From: Amycolatopsis sp.
GTDB lineage: Bacteria > Actinomycetota > Actinomycetes > Mycobacteriales > Pseudonocardiaceae
Length of the DNA: 64,000 nucleotides
Assembly (NCBI RefSeq): GCF_025464955.1
Contig: NZ_JAODNM010000093.1
Span: forward strand, 114,261 to 178,260
Direction of reading: 5' to 3'
Below are positions 24,301-31,597 of the stretch, one piece after another. The notes beneath the pieces were generated by a model. The model was not told the DNA's origin. It was given only the letters and a program-made list of their open reading frames with translations, and ran no database searches. Position 1 is the stretch's first letter; every line of letters starts with the position of its first letter. The position numbers were made by a program, and so were the translations under genes.

Positions 24301-27300
24301 ATGGCCTTCAACAATCCACCGATCCCGTGGAAGGACCTCGCCAACGCGCTCGACGGCGACGTCCCGCCCGGTGACGGCAACGACAGCCCGGCCTGGAGCC
24401 GTCATCGCGAGGGCTACCTGCGTCCGGCGGACCTCGCCGGCCTGCGGGCGGCCGACGACTCCGGGGCCAGGGCGCGGGTGCCCTACGCGGAACTGCACTG
24501 CCACTCCAACTTCAGTTTCCTCGACGGGGCAAGCCATCCCGAGGAGCTCGTCGAGGAAGCAGCGCGGCTGGAGCTCGACGCCATCGCGATCACCGATCAC
24601 GACGGCATGTACGGCGCCGTGCGGTTCGCCGAGGCGGCCAGGGATCTGGGCGTCCGGACGGTGTTCGGCACCGAGTTGAGCTTCGGGCTTTCCGCTCCAC
24701 AGAACGGGGTCGCCGACCCGGAGGGGGAGCACTTGCTGTTGCTGGCCAAGGGCAGCGACGGGTACGCGAACCTCTGCCGGGCGATCACGTCCGGGCAGCT
24801 CGCCGGGCACAACCGGGAGAAGTCCGAAGGCGGGCGGTCGGAAAAGGGACGGCCGATCTACTCACTGGACGCGGTCGTCGAGGAGGCCGCCGGCCACTGC
24901 GCGGTGTTGACGGGCTGCCGTAAGGGTTCCGTCCGCAAGGCCCTGCTCGCCGAAGGCCCGGCCGCCGCGGGCGAGCGGTTGCGAGAGCTGGTCGTGAGGT
25001 TCGGGAAGGACGACGTCTACGTCGAGCTGATCGACAGCGGGCTCCCGCTCGACAGCACGCACAACGACCTGCTGGCGGGGATGGCCCGTGAATTCGGGCT
25101 GCCGACCGTGGTCACCAATGCCGCGCACTACGCGAGGCCGGAGCGCGGACGACTCGCCGCCGCGGTCGCGGCGATCCGCGCGCGACGCGGTCTCGACGAG
25201 CTGGAGGGCTGGCTGCCGGCGGTGGGAACGGCGTTCCTGCGGTCCGGGATCGAGATGGCCGAACTCTTCGAGAACCACTACCCCGGCGCGGTGGGGCGGT
25301 CGGCGCTGCTCGGCATGGAATGCGCGTTCGACCTGCAGCTGGTGGCTCCGAGCCTGCCGCCCTTCGACGTGCCCGAGGGGCAGGACGAAGCAACGCACCT
25401 CAGGGAACTGACCTACGCCGGCGCCGCCGAGCGCTACGGAACGCGCGAGAAGAAACCCGAGGCATACACCCAGATCGATCACGAACTGGCGATCATCGAG
25501 GAGCTGAAGTTCCCCGGTTACTTCCTGATCGTCCACGACATCGTGGACTTCTGCCGCCGCAGCAACATCCTGTGCCAGGGCCGGGGGTCGGCGGCCAACT
25601 CGGCGGTCTGTTACGCGCTCGGCATCACCAAGGTGGACTCGGTCGGGTGGGGGCTACTGTTCGAGCGGTTCCTCGCACCAGACCGGGACGGCTACCCGGA
25701 CATCGACCTCGACATCGAGTCCGACACCCGCGAGCAGGTCATCCAGCACGTCTACGGCAAGTACGGCAGGCTGTGCACCGCGCAGGTGGCGAACGTGATC
25801 ACCTATCGGTCGCGGTCCGCGGTCCGGGACGCCGCGCGGGCGCTGGGCTACCCGCCGGGGCAGCAGGACGCGTGGAGCAAGCAGATCGACCGCTGGGGGC
25901 CGTTGCGGCTCACCGAAAAAGATCACGACCACGACATCCCGCCCGAGGTCGTCGGGCTGGCGTCCGCGCTGGAGGACTTCCCGCGGCATCTCGGCATCCA
26001 CTCCGGCGGCATGGTCATCTGCGACCGGCCGGTGAGCGAGGTCTGCCCGATCGAATGGGCCCGGATGGCGGATCGCAGTGTCCTGCAATGGGAAAAGGAG
26101 GACTGCGCGACAGTCGGGCTGGTGAAGTTCGACCTACTCGGGCTGGGCATGCTCTCCGCACTGCACTACATGCTCGACCTGGTCCGGGAGTACCAGGGCG
26201 TCGAGATCGACCTCGGGAAGCTGGACCTCGAGGACATGAACATCTACGACATGCTGTGCCGCGCCGACGCACTGGGCGTGTTCCAGGTGGAGAGCCGCGC
26301 GCAGCTGGCCACCTTGCCGAGGTTGCGACCGCGGGAATTCTACGATCTCGCCGTCGAAGTCGCGTTGATCCGGCCGGGGCCGATCCAGGGTGGTTCGGTG
26401 CATCCCTATATCCGGCGGAAGACCGGGAAGGAGAAATGGGAGCACGACCATCCGCTGTTGAAGAAGGCTCTCGACAAGACGTGCGGGGTCCCGCTGTTCC
26501 AGGAACAGATGATGCAGATCTCGCTCGATGTCGCGAACTTCACCGCGGCGGAGGCAGATCAACTGCGCCACGCGATGGGGTCCAAGCGGTCCGAGAAGAA
26601 GATGGCGAAGCTGAAGCAGCGGTTCCTCGACGGCGCCGCCGCCAACGACGTCTCGCTGGAGCTCGCCGAGAAGATCTTCCTGAAACTCAAGGCGTTCGCG
26701 AACTTCGGTTTCCCGGAAAGCCACGCGCTGAGCTTCGCCTACCTCGTGTTCGCCAGCGCGTTTTTCAAGTATTACCACCCCGAAGCGTTCTGCGCGGCGC
26801 TGCTGCGGGCGCAGCCGATGGGGTTCTACTCGCCGCAGTCTCTGGTCGCCGACGCCCGGCGGCACGGGGTCACCGTCTACGGTCCGGACATCAACGCGAG
26901 CCTGCCACACGCGACGCTGGAACCCCTGCCGGACCAGGACACGAAGTTGGCTATCCGCAACGGACTTTCGGCAGTGCGGATGATCGGCCAACCCCTGGCC
27001 GAGAAGATCGTCGAAGAGCGCGAGCGGGACGGGCCGTTCGCCGACATGGCCGATGTCGCCCGGCGAGTGCGGTTGACGACGCCGCAGGTGGAGGCCCTGG
27101 CCACGGCCGGCGCGTTCGCCTGTTTCGGCCGGGACAGGCGGCAGGCGCTCTGGGCCGCGGGAGTGGTCGCCGGGGAGCGTCCGGAAAAGCTGCCGGGCAC
27201 GGTCGTCGGCACGGAAGCCCCGGCCCTGCCCGGAATGGACGAGGTGGAGCTCGCGGTCGCCGACGTCTGGGCGACCGGGCTGTCCCCGGACAGCTACCCC

Positions 27301-27648
27301 ACCCAGTTCATCCGCGACCGCCTCGACGCGCTCGGGGTCATCCCGGCCGCGAAGCTGCTCGACGCCGAAAACGGCAGCCGGGTGCTGATCGGCGGGGCGG
27401 TGACCCACCGGCAGCGCCCGGCGACCGCCGGCGGGATCACCTTCCTCAACATCGAGGACGAAACAGGCATGGTCAACGTCATCTGCACGATGGGCCTATG
27501 GCGCCGCTACCACCGCATAGCCCGGGGGAGCCCGGCGCTGCTGATCCGGGGCACCGTGGAAAAAGCCGAAGGCGTGGTCAGCATCCTCGCCGATCGGCTG
27601 CAGCACCTGCCCATGCGCATCACGGCGAAATCCCGGGACTTCCGATGA
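24301..27648 (+). CDS. dnaE2: Error-prone DNA polymerase III alpha subunit DnaE2
   Basis: C-family polymerase for damage-induced mutagenesis. The 1115 residues contain the PHP domain ELHCHSNFSFLDGASHPEELVEEA...AIAITDHDGMYG (about 64-105), the catalytic PDIDLDIESDTREQVIQHVYGKYGR (near 465), FQEQMMQI, GFPESHALSFAYLVFASAFFKYYHPEAF and a C-terminal OB-fold region (GGITFLNIEDETGMVNVI). The length fits DnaE2 rather than the longer replicative DnaE1. It is the last gene of the LexA-controlled imuA'-imuB-dnaE2 cassette. Confidence 0.96.
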   Translation: MAFNNPPIPWKDLANALDGDVPPGDGNDSPAWSRHREGYLRPADLAGLRAADDSGARARVPYAELHCHSNFSFLDGASHPEELVEEAARLELDAIAITDHDGMYGAVRFAEAARDLGVRTVFGTELSFGLSAPQNGVADPEGEHLLLLAKGSDGYANLCRAITSGQLAGHNREKSEGGRSEKGRPIYSLDAVVEEAAGHCAVLTGCRKGSVRKALLAEGPAAAGERLRELVVRFGKDDVYVELIDSGLPLDSTHNDLLAGMAREFGLPTVVTNAAHYARPERGRLAAAVAAIRARRGLDELEGWLPAVGTAFLRSGIEMAELFENHYPGAVGRSALLGMECAFDLQLVAPSLPPFDVPEGQDEATHLRELTYAGAAERYGTREKKPEAYTQIDHELAIIEELKFPGYFLIVHDIVDFCRRSNILCQGRGSAANSAVCYALGITKVDSVGWGLLFERFLAPDRDGYPDIDLDIESDTREQVIQHVYGKYGRLCTAQVANVITYRSRSAVRDAARALGYPPGQQDAWSKQIDRWGPLRLTEKDHDHDIPPEVVGLASALEDFPRHLGIHSGGMVICDRPVSEVCPIEWARMADRSVLQWEKEDCATVGLVKFDLLGLGMLSALHYMLDLVREYQGVEIDLGKLDLEDMNIYDMLCRADALGVFQVESRAQLATLPRLRPREFYDLAVEVALIRPGPIQGGSVHPYIRRKTGKEKWEHDHPLLKKALDKTCGVPLFQEQMMQISLDVANFTAAEADQLRHAMGSKRSEKKMAKLKQRFLDGAAANDVSLELAEKIFLKLKAFANFGFPESHALSFAYLVFASAFFKYYHPEAFCAALLRAQPMGFYSPQSLVADARRHGVTVYGPDINASLPHATLEPLPDQDTKLAIRNGLSAVRMIGQPLAEKIVEERERDGPFADMADVARRVRLTTPQVEALATAGAFACFGRDRRQALWAAGVVAGERPEKLPGTVVGTEAPALPGMDEVELAVADVWATGLSPDSYPTQFIRDRLDALGVIPAAKLLDAENGSRVLIGGAVTHRQRPATAGGITFLNIEDETGMVNVICTMGLWRRYHRIARGSPALLIRGTVEKAEGVVSILADRLQHLPMRITAKSRDFR

Positions 27649-27707
27649 CCCCATTTTTGGGGACGGGCTTGTGCGTGACGTGGTTGTCCAGCACCAGACT
27701 CCGTATA

Positions 27708-27908
27708 TCAGCCGAAGATGCCGTCCAAGGGGTCAGAAAACCCGATGATCTGGTTTTCTAGTACACCTACAGCAATCACACCGTTGGCATGAACATTCGC
27801 CAGGCTCCCGACGTTGAGGTCGATGTCGGCGTTGGCCGCGGGCGCGGCCACCATCACGGCCGCCGTCGCCGCCGCGGCAACAGCAGCGACCTTCACCAGG
27901 ATGCGCAC
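27708..27908 (-). CDS. Small secreted protein
   Basis: A 66-residue precursor: a basic start MRILVK, a hydrophobic signal core VAAVAAAATAAVMVAAPAA and a likely signal-peptidase site ANA-D, leaving about 38 residues (DIDLNVGSLANVHANGVIAV and GVLENQIIGFSDPLDGIFG). The mature part is rich in small and hydrophobic residues and reminiscent of short chaplin-like surface peptides but lacks their signature. GGAG lies 6 nt before the GTG start, which is why I reject the longer frame. Function unknown. Confidence 0.6.
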   Translation of the reverse strand: MRILVKVAAVAAAATAAVMVAAPAANADIDLNVGSLANVHANGVIAVGVLENQIIGFSDPLDGIFG

Positions 27909-28045
27909 GGGATTCTCCAGTTCGCCGAAGACTGTTGTCGAACTTGATCTTTGTCGCCGAACAGCCAGTGTGTCGATACTCCACACGCCTGAAAGAAGCA
28001 CACTTTCGGGGACGGGTCCCGGGAAGGCGGATTAGCGTCCGCGCC

Positions 28046-28783
28046 ATGGTGCGATTCATGATTCCGCTCGCTTGTTCGTTGTTGCTTGCCTCTGGCGGCG
28101 TCGCTGCCGCGGAGGCGAGCGTCGTCAGTCCACCCACGATCGATGGCTGGCGGCTGACACTCCCCATCGAGTCGGACAGCGGGAGTGCCAAAGTCCTCAA
28201 CCCAGCCGAACTCGACCCGCCGTACCTCACCCGCGCGGACGATGGCAGCCTCGACTTCTGGGCGCCGACAGCCGGCACGACGACGAGTCATTCGGGCAGC
28301 CCACGCACGGAGTTGATCGACAATACCGGGTTCACCTCGGGCACCGGCGGCACTCACACACTGGCCGCCACCGTGACCGTCAACCAGGTGCCGAAGACCA
28401 GTAAAACCATTGTCCTCGGCCAGATCCACGGCGACCACGACCTGAGTTCCGACCCGTACACGCTGCTGTACTACACCGGCGGCACCGTGCACGTGAAGGT
28501 CAACCAGCAGAACTCCAGCGGTAGCAACTACCTCGACTACCCGCTGCTGACCGGCGTCGGCCTGGGAACCACCTTCAGCTACACCATCACCGACCAGGGC
28601 GACGGCACGCTGCATTTCACCGCCGCCCGCAACGGATCCACCCAGGAAAAGACCGCGCCCGTTCCTTCAGCCTGGTCCGGCGAAGATGTCCGTTTCCAGG
28701 CGGGTGACTACGAACAACTCAAGGGAGACCCCGAGGACGGCGACGGCGGCAAGGTCGCCTTCTCGGCTCTCACCGCGTCTTAG
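28046..28783 (+). CDS. Secreted polysaccharide lyase family 7 (alginate-lyase-like)
   Basis: A 245-residue enzyme with a signal peptide (MVRFMIPLACSLLLASGGVAAAEA). The mature part carries the PL7 hallmarks: SPRTELIDN (RTEL motif), LGQIHGDHD (QIH motif) and RFQAGDYEQL (the YxKxGxYxQ-like strand; here the first position is Arg-Phe). It should cleave alginate or a similar uronic-acid polysaccharide by beta-elimination. TAGCGT lies 7 nt before the ATG with no RBS, so it is probably leaderless. Its 3' end overlaps the convergent SRPBCC gene by 14 nt. Confidence 0.88.
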   Translation: MVRFMIPLACSLLLASGGVAAAEASVVSPPTIDGWRLTLPIESDSGSAKVLNPAELDPPYLTRADDGSLDFWAPTAGTTTSHSGSPRTELIDNTGFTSGTGGTHTLAATVTVNQVPKTSKTIVLGQIHGDHDLSSDPYTLLYYTGGTVHVKVNQQNSSGSNYLDYPLLTGVGLGTTFSYTITDQGDGTLHFTAARNGSTQEKTAPVPSAWSGEDVRFQAGDYEQLKGDPEDGDGGKVAFSALTAS

Positions 28784-29261
28784 TCGACTGTTCGTTGAGC
28801 ACGAGTTCCTCGAGGCGGTCCATGGAGTCGACGATGCCGTGCTCCATGCCGCTGCCGACAGCGGCGTCCCGCGCCTCGACGGACGGGAACACCGACCGCG
28901 TCCGCAGGCGGGTGAGCCCACCGTGGTCCTCGTACGTCATGGAATCCAGGGTGACGTGACCGGGCGCGCCGGCGAACTCGAAGGTCTGGACGATCGACTC
29001 GTTGTCGACGACCGCGTGGAAGACACCGCGGAAGCCGTACTCGTTGCCGTCGGCGTCGATGTGCACGTACTGGTAACCGCCGCCCGTGCGGACGTCGTAT
29101 TCGATGACGCGCATCGACAGTTCGCGCGGTCCGAGCCACTGCGCGACGAGCTTCGGATCGGTCGACGCGCGGAACACCTGCGCGGGCGTCGCGTCGAAGT
29201 CGCGGACCACCTCGATGAACGGTGTCCCCGGCTGTGCGGTGATTTCGGTGGGGTGGCTCAT
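28770..29261 (-). CDS. SRPBCC (AHSA1-like) protein
   Basis: A 163-residue START-fold protein: FIEVVRDFDATPAQVFRASTDPKLVAQWLGPRELSMRVIEYDVRTGGGYQY at the N-terminus, then DADGNEYGFRGVFHAVVDNESIVQTFEF and TRLRTRSVFPSVEARDAAVGSGMEHGIVDSMDRLEELV. This type is almost always encoded next to an ArsR regulator, as here, where its ATG overlaps the upstream stop by 4 nt. AGGAG is 9 nt before the ATG. Ligand unknown. Confidence 0.88.
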   Translation of the reverse strand: MSHPTEITAQPGTPFIEVVRDFDATPAQVFRASTDPKLVAQWLGPRELSMRVIEYDVRTGGGYQYVHIDADGNEYGFRGVFHAVVDNESIVQTFEFAGAPGHVTLDSMTYEDHGGLTRLRTRSVFPSVEARDAAVGSGMEHGIVDSMDRLEELVLNEQSTKTR

Positions 29262-29593
29262 TTTTCTTTCTCCTTAACGGTTTCGAGGACGGCGTCGAGC
29301 CGCCGGTACTGCTGTTCGGTCGCGAGCCGGTAGGTGTCGAGCCAGCTCGTCAACGCTTCGAGCGCCGCCGGGTCCAACCGGCACGGACGGCGCTGGGCGT
29401 CCCGGCTGCGCGTGATCAATCCGGCCGCTTCCAGCACTTGGATGTGCCGCGAAACGGCCTGTTTGGTGATCGGAAACGGTTCGGCCAGTTCGTTCACGGT
29501 CGCTTCGCCGCGTGAGAGGCGCGCGATCAAGGCCCGTCGCACCGGGTCTCCCAGTGCGGTGAAGGCTCGATCCAACTGATCGTCCGAAACCAT
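29258..29593 (-). CDS. ArsR-type winged-helix regulator
   Basis: A 111-residue repressor: LDRAFTALGDPVRRALIARLSRGEATVNELAEPFPITKQAVSRHIQVLEAAGLITRSRDAQRRPCRLDPAALEAL. There is no metal-binding cysteine pair, as usual in ArsR proteins paired with SRPBCC partners. I choose the ATG at 29593 (MVSDDQ); an upstream in-frame start at 29617 would place coding sequence over the probable operator. It is translationally coupled to the SRPBCC gene. Confidence 0.85.
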   Translation of the reverse strand: MVSDDQLDRAFTALGDPVRRALIARLSRGEATVNELAEPFPITKQAVSRHIQVLEAAGLITRSRDAQRRPCRLDPAALEALTSWLDTYRLATEQQYRRLDAVLETVKEKEK

Positions 29594-29612
29594 GTAATCA
29601 ACCAATCGCTTT

Positions 29613-29630
29613 GTCAACTGATGTGTTGAC
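29613..29630. promoter_or_regulatory. Candidate operator of the ArsR-type regulator
   Basis: GTCAAC-TGATGT-GTTGAC is a perfect 6-bp inverted repeat with a 6-bp spacer in an AT-rich patch just upstream of the regulator. Autoregulation is inferred. Confidence 0.55.
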
Positions 29631-29687
29631 TATAGAGCTCCAGGGCACGTTCGTCCAGCCCTGACGGAAACTGGCTAGGGTGGCAGG

Positions 29688-29849
29688 GTGGGGCGACACG
29701 AGGGTGAGCAGGCGGGATCTTCCGCTCACTCCGGGGAAACCCCGGGGAGTACCACGTCACCGAAGCACAGCGCCCCGCGCAACCGGGCACGCTCCGCGAG
29801 CAGGATCGCGCGGGCGAACGGAGAACAGGTCACCCCCGCGTCGTCCCAC
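29688..29849 (+). ncRNA. Candidate retron msr-msd RNA (speculative)
   Basis: The segment starts 6 nt after the -10 box TAGGGT (29676-29681). Its first ten bases GTGGGGCGAC can pair with GTCGTCCCAC (29840-29849), ten pairs with one G-U, like the a1/a2 stem of retron RNAs. Between lie a hairpin around 29704-29728 and CTCCGGGG/CCCCGGGGAG (29729-29749). A ten-pair match somewhere in 160 GC-rich bases is expected by chance, so the support is mainly its position at the predicted 5' end and directly before a retron-type RT. Confidence 0.3.
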
Positions 29850-30902
29850 GCCCGCCGGTTGTCCCTGCTCGGTCCGCAGCCGGTGTGGCGCTGGCAGGTC
29901 GCGCGCTGGGGAACGTTCGACGACTGCGCGCAGGCCCTCGACCTGACACCCGGTGAGCTGGATTGGTTTGCCGACGTCCGCGGGTGGAACCGGCGGGCTG
30001 AGCCGCCCCTGCGGCACTACCGGTACCACTGGATCCCCACCGCGAGCGGCGGCGTCCGGCTGCTCGAACAACCCAAGCCGCGCCTGGCGGAGTTGCAGCG
30101 TCGGGTCCTGCGGCACGTACTGGACGCCTTGCCGTTGCACGAGGCCGCGCACGGTTTCCGCCGCGGACATTCGGCCGCCACCTGTGCCGCGCCGCACGCC
30201 GGCCGGGACTTCGTGGTGCGGATGGACCTCGAGGGCTTCTTCCCGTCGGTGTCCGCGCCCCGGGTCCGCTCGCTGCTCCTGCTCGCGGGGTACCCCTACG
30301 CCGTCGCCGCCGCGCTAGCCGGCCTGCTCACCACGTCCACGCCGGTCGACGTCATCGCGGCCGCACCGGCCGGACAGCGCGACCTGAGCCGGCGGCGGAC
30401 GCTGAACCGGCTCGCCGGCACCCATCTCCCTCAAGGCGCGCCTTCGTCGCCCGCGGTGGCGAACGCCGTCACCCACCATCTCGATCGGCGGCTGGCCAGG
30501 CTGTCGGCCGCCCTCGGCGCGACGTATACGCGTTATGCCGACGACCTCGCATTTTCCGGTTCGGCGGAGCTGCCGTTGCACCGGCTGCTGCCGGGCGTCC
30601 GGTTGATCGTGCGGGAGGAAGGGTTCCGGCTGCGGGACGCCAAGACGTCGATCGCCGCCGCTCACCAGCGGCAACGCGTCGCCGGGCTGGTGGTCAACTC
30701 GGCGCCCGCCGTGCCTCGCGACGACTACGACGCGTTGCGGGCGTTGCTGCACAACTGCGTCCGCACCGGGCCGGAGGCGCAGAACCACAACGGACACCCG
30801 GATTTTCGCGCGCACGTCCTCGGGCGGATCAGTTGGGCGGGCACGGCCCATCCGGCGCGCGCGGCGCGGCTGCGGGCGATGTTCGACCGCGTCGACTGGT
30901 GA
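29688..30902 (+). CDS. Retron-type reverse transcriptase
   Basis: A 404-residue RNA-directed DNA polymerase. Visible RT motifs: LEQPKPRLAELQRRVLRHVLDALPLHEAAHGFRRGHSA (domains 0-1), VVRMDLEGFFPSVSAPRV (first catalytic Asp), LPQGAPSSPAVANAV (domain 4), YTRYADDLAFSG (YADD box) and RVAGLVVNSAPAVPRDDYDALRALLHN, matching the VTG/VVN thumb motif of retron RTs. The ending FRAHVLGRISWAGTAHPARAARL belongs to the same family. The first ~60 residues are Ser/Arg/Gly-rich and homologues appear to begin near WRWQVARWG, so true start may be TTG 29859 or GTG 29883; GTG 29688 would be leaderless. The pentapeptide gene follows 6 nt later. Confidence 0.88.
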   Translation: MGRHEGEQAGSSAHSGETPGSTTSPKHSAPRNRARSASRIARANGEQVTPASSHARRLSLLGPQPVWRWQVARWGTFDDCAQALDLTPGELDWFADVRGWNRRAEPPLRHYRYHWIPTASGGVRLLEQPKPRLAELQRRVLRHVLDALPLHEAAHGFRRGHSAATCAAPHAGRDFVVRMDLEGFFPSVSAPRVRSLLLLAGYPYAVAAALAGLLTTSTPVDVIAAAPAGQRDLSRRRTLNRLAGTHLPQGAPSSPAVANAVTHHLDRRLARLSAALGATYTRYADDLAFSGSAELPLHRLLPGVRLIVREEGFRLRDAKTSIAAAHQRQRVAGLVVNSAPAVPRDDYDALRALLHNCVRTGPEAQNHNGHPDFRAHVLGRISWAGTAHPARAARLRAMFDRVDW

Positions 30903-30908
30903 GGCCTG

Positions 30909-31523
30909 GTGTGTGGCACCCTGCGTGATGTGGGCGAGATCGAGACCGGCGAGGACTACCGCGATGCGGTACTTCCCCGGGAACAGTGGGAAAAGCGTCA
31001 GTTCGTCGGCTGCGACTTCGCGGAGGCGGACCTCCGCTGGCTGCGGACGAGGGGCTGCACGTTCGACGACTGCGACTTCACCAAGACCGACCTCGGCGAG
31101 TCATGGCACGAGGCGTCGGCGTTCCGCTCGTGCACCTTCGACCGGACCGTGCTCGCCGACACCACGTGGAGCGGCCGCTCGTTCCTCGGTTCGTCCTTTG
31201 TGGACTGCCGGATGCGGCCGATGATGCTGCGGGAGACCGACTTCTCCCTGGCCGCGCTGGGCGGGGCGAAACTGCGGAAGATGAACTTCGCCGGGCTGCG
31301 GTTCCGCGAGGCCAACTTCACCGGCACCGACCTCACCGAGGCCGACCTGCGGGGCGCGGACCTGACCGGCGCGCGGCTCAGCGGCGCACGGTTGGAGGGC
31401 GCGGACCTCCGCGGCGCGAAGATCGACGCCAACGGCCTGGTCCAGGCTCAACTCCGGGGCGCGCACGTCGACCTCGACACCGCCGTCGCTTACGCCGCCG
31501 CTCACGGCCTCGTCGTGCACTAG
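30909..31523 (+). CDS. Pentapeptide-repeat protein (MfpA/Qnr-like)
   Basis: A 204-residue right-handed beta-helix protein. From about residue 30 onward it follows the A(D/N)Lxx pattern: FVGCDFAEADLRW, CTFDDCDFTKTDL, REANFTGTDLTEADLRGADLTGARLSGARLEGADLRGAKI. Such proteins can mimic DNA and protect gyrase, as MfpA and Qnr do; that role is only a possibility here. The GTG at 30909 is 6 nt after the RT stop; an alternative GTG at 30930 (MGEIETGEDYRD) would fit homologues better. It is probably co-transcribed with the RT. Confidence 0.85.
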   Translation: MCGTLRDVGEIETGEDYRDAVLPREQWEKRQFVGCDFAEADLRWLRTRGCTFDDCDFTKTDLGESWHEASAFRSCTFDRTVLADTTWSGRSFLGSSFVDCRMRPMMLRETDFSLAALGGAKLRKMNFAGLRFREANFTGTDLTEADLRGADLTGARLSGARLEGADLRGAKIDANGLVQAQLRGAHVDLDTAVAYAAAHGLVVH

Positions 31524-31533
31524 GTCCACAGAC

Positions 31534-31584
31534 CCCTCGGGGCCACCCCTGTGGCGTTGAACGCCACGGGGGTGGCCCCGAGGG
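31534..31584. terminator. Convergent terminator hairpin, CCCTCGGGGCCACCC family member 1
   Basis: CCCTCGGGGCCACCC pairs perfectly with GGGTGGCCCCGAGGG; the inner TGTGGCGTT/AACGCCACG also pairs. It lies between the convergent pentapeptide and TNT genes. A related copy lies at 50138-50189. Confidence 0.85.
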
Positions 31585-31597
31585 AACGTGAGCGGCG

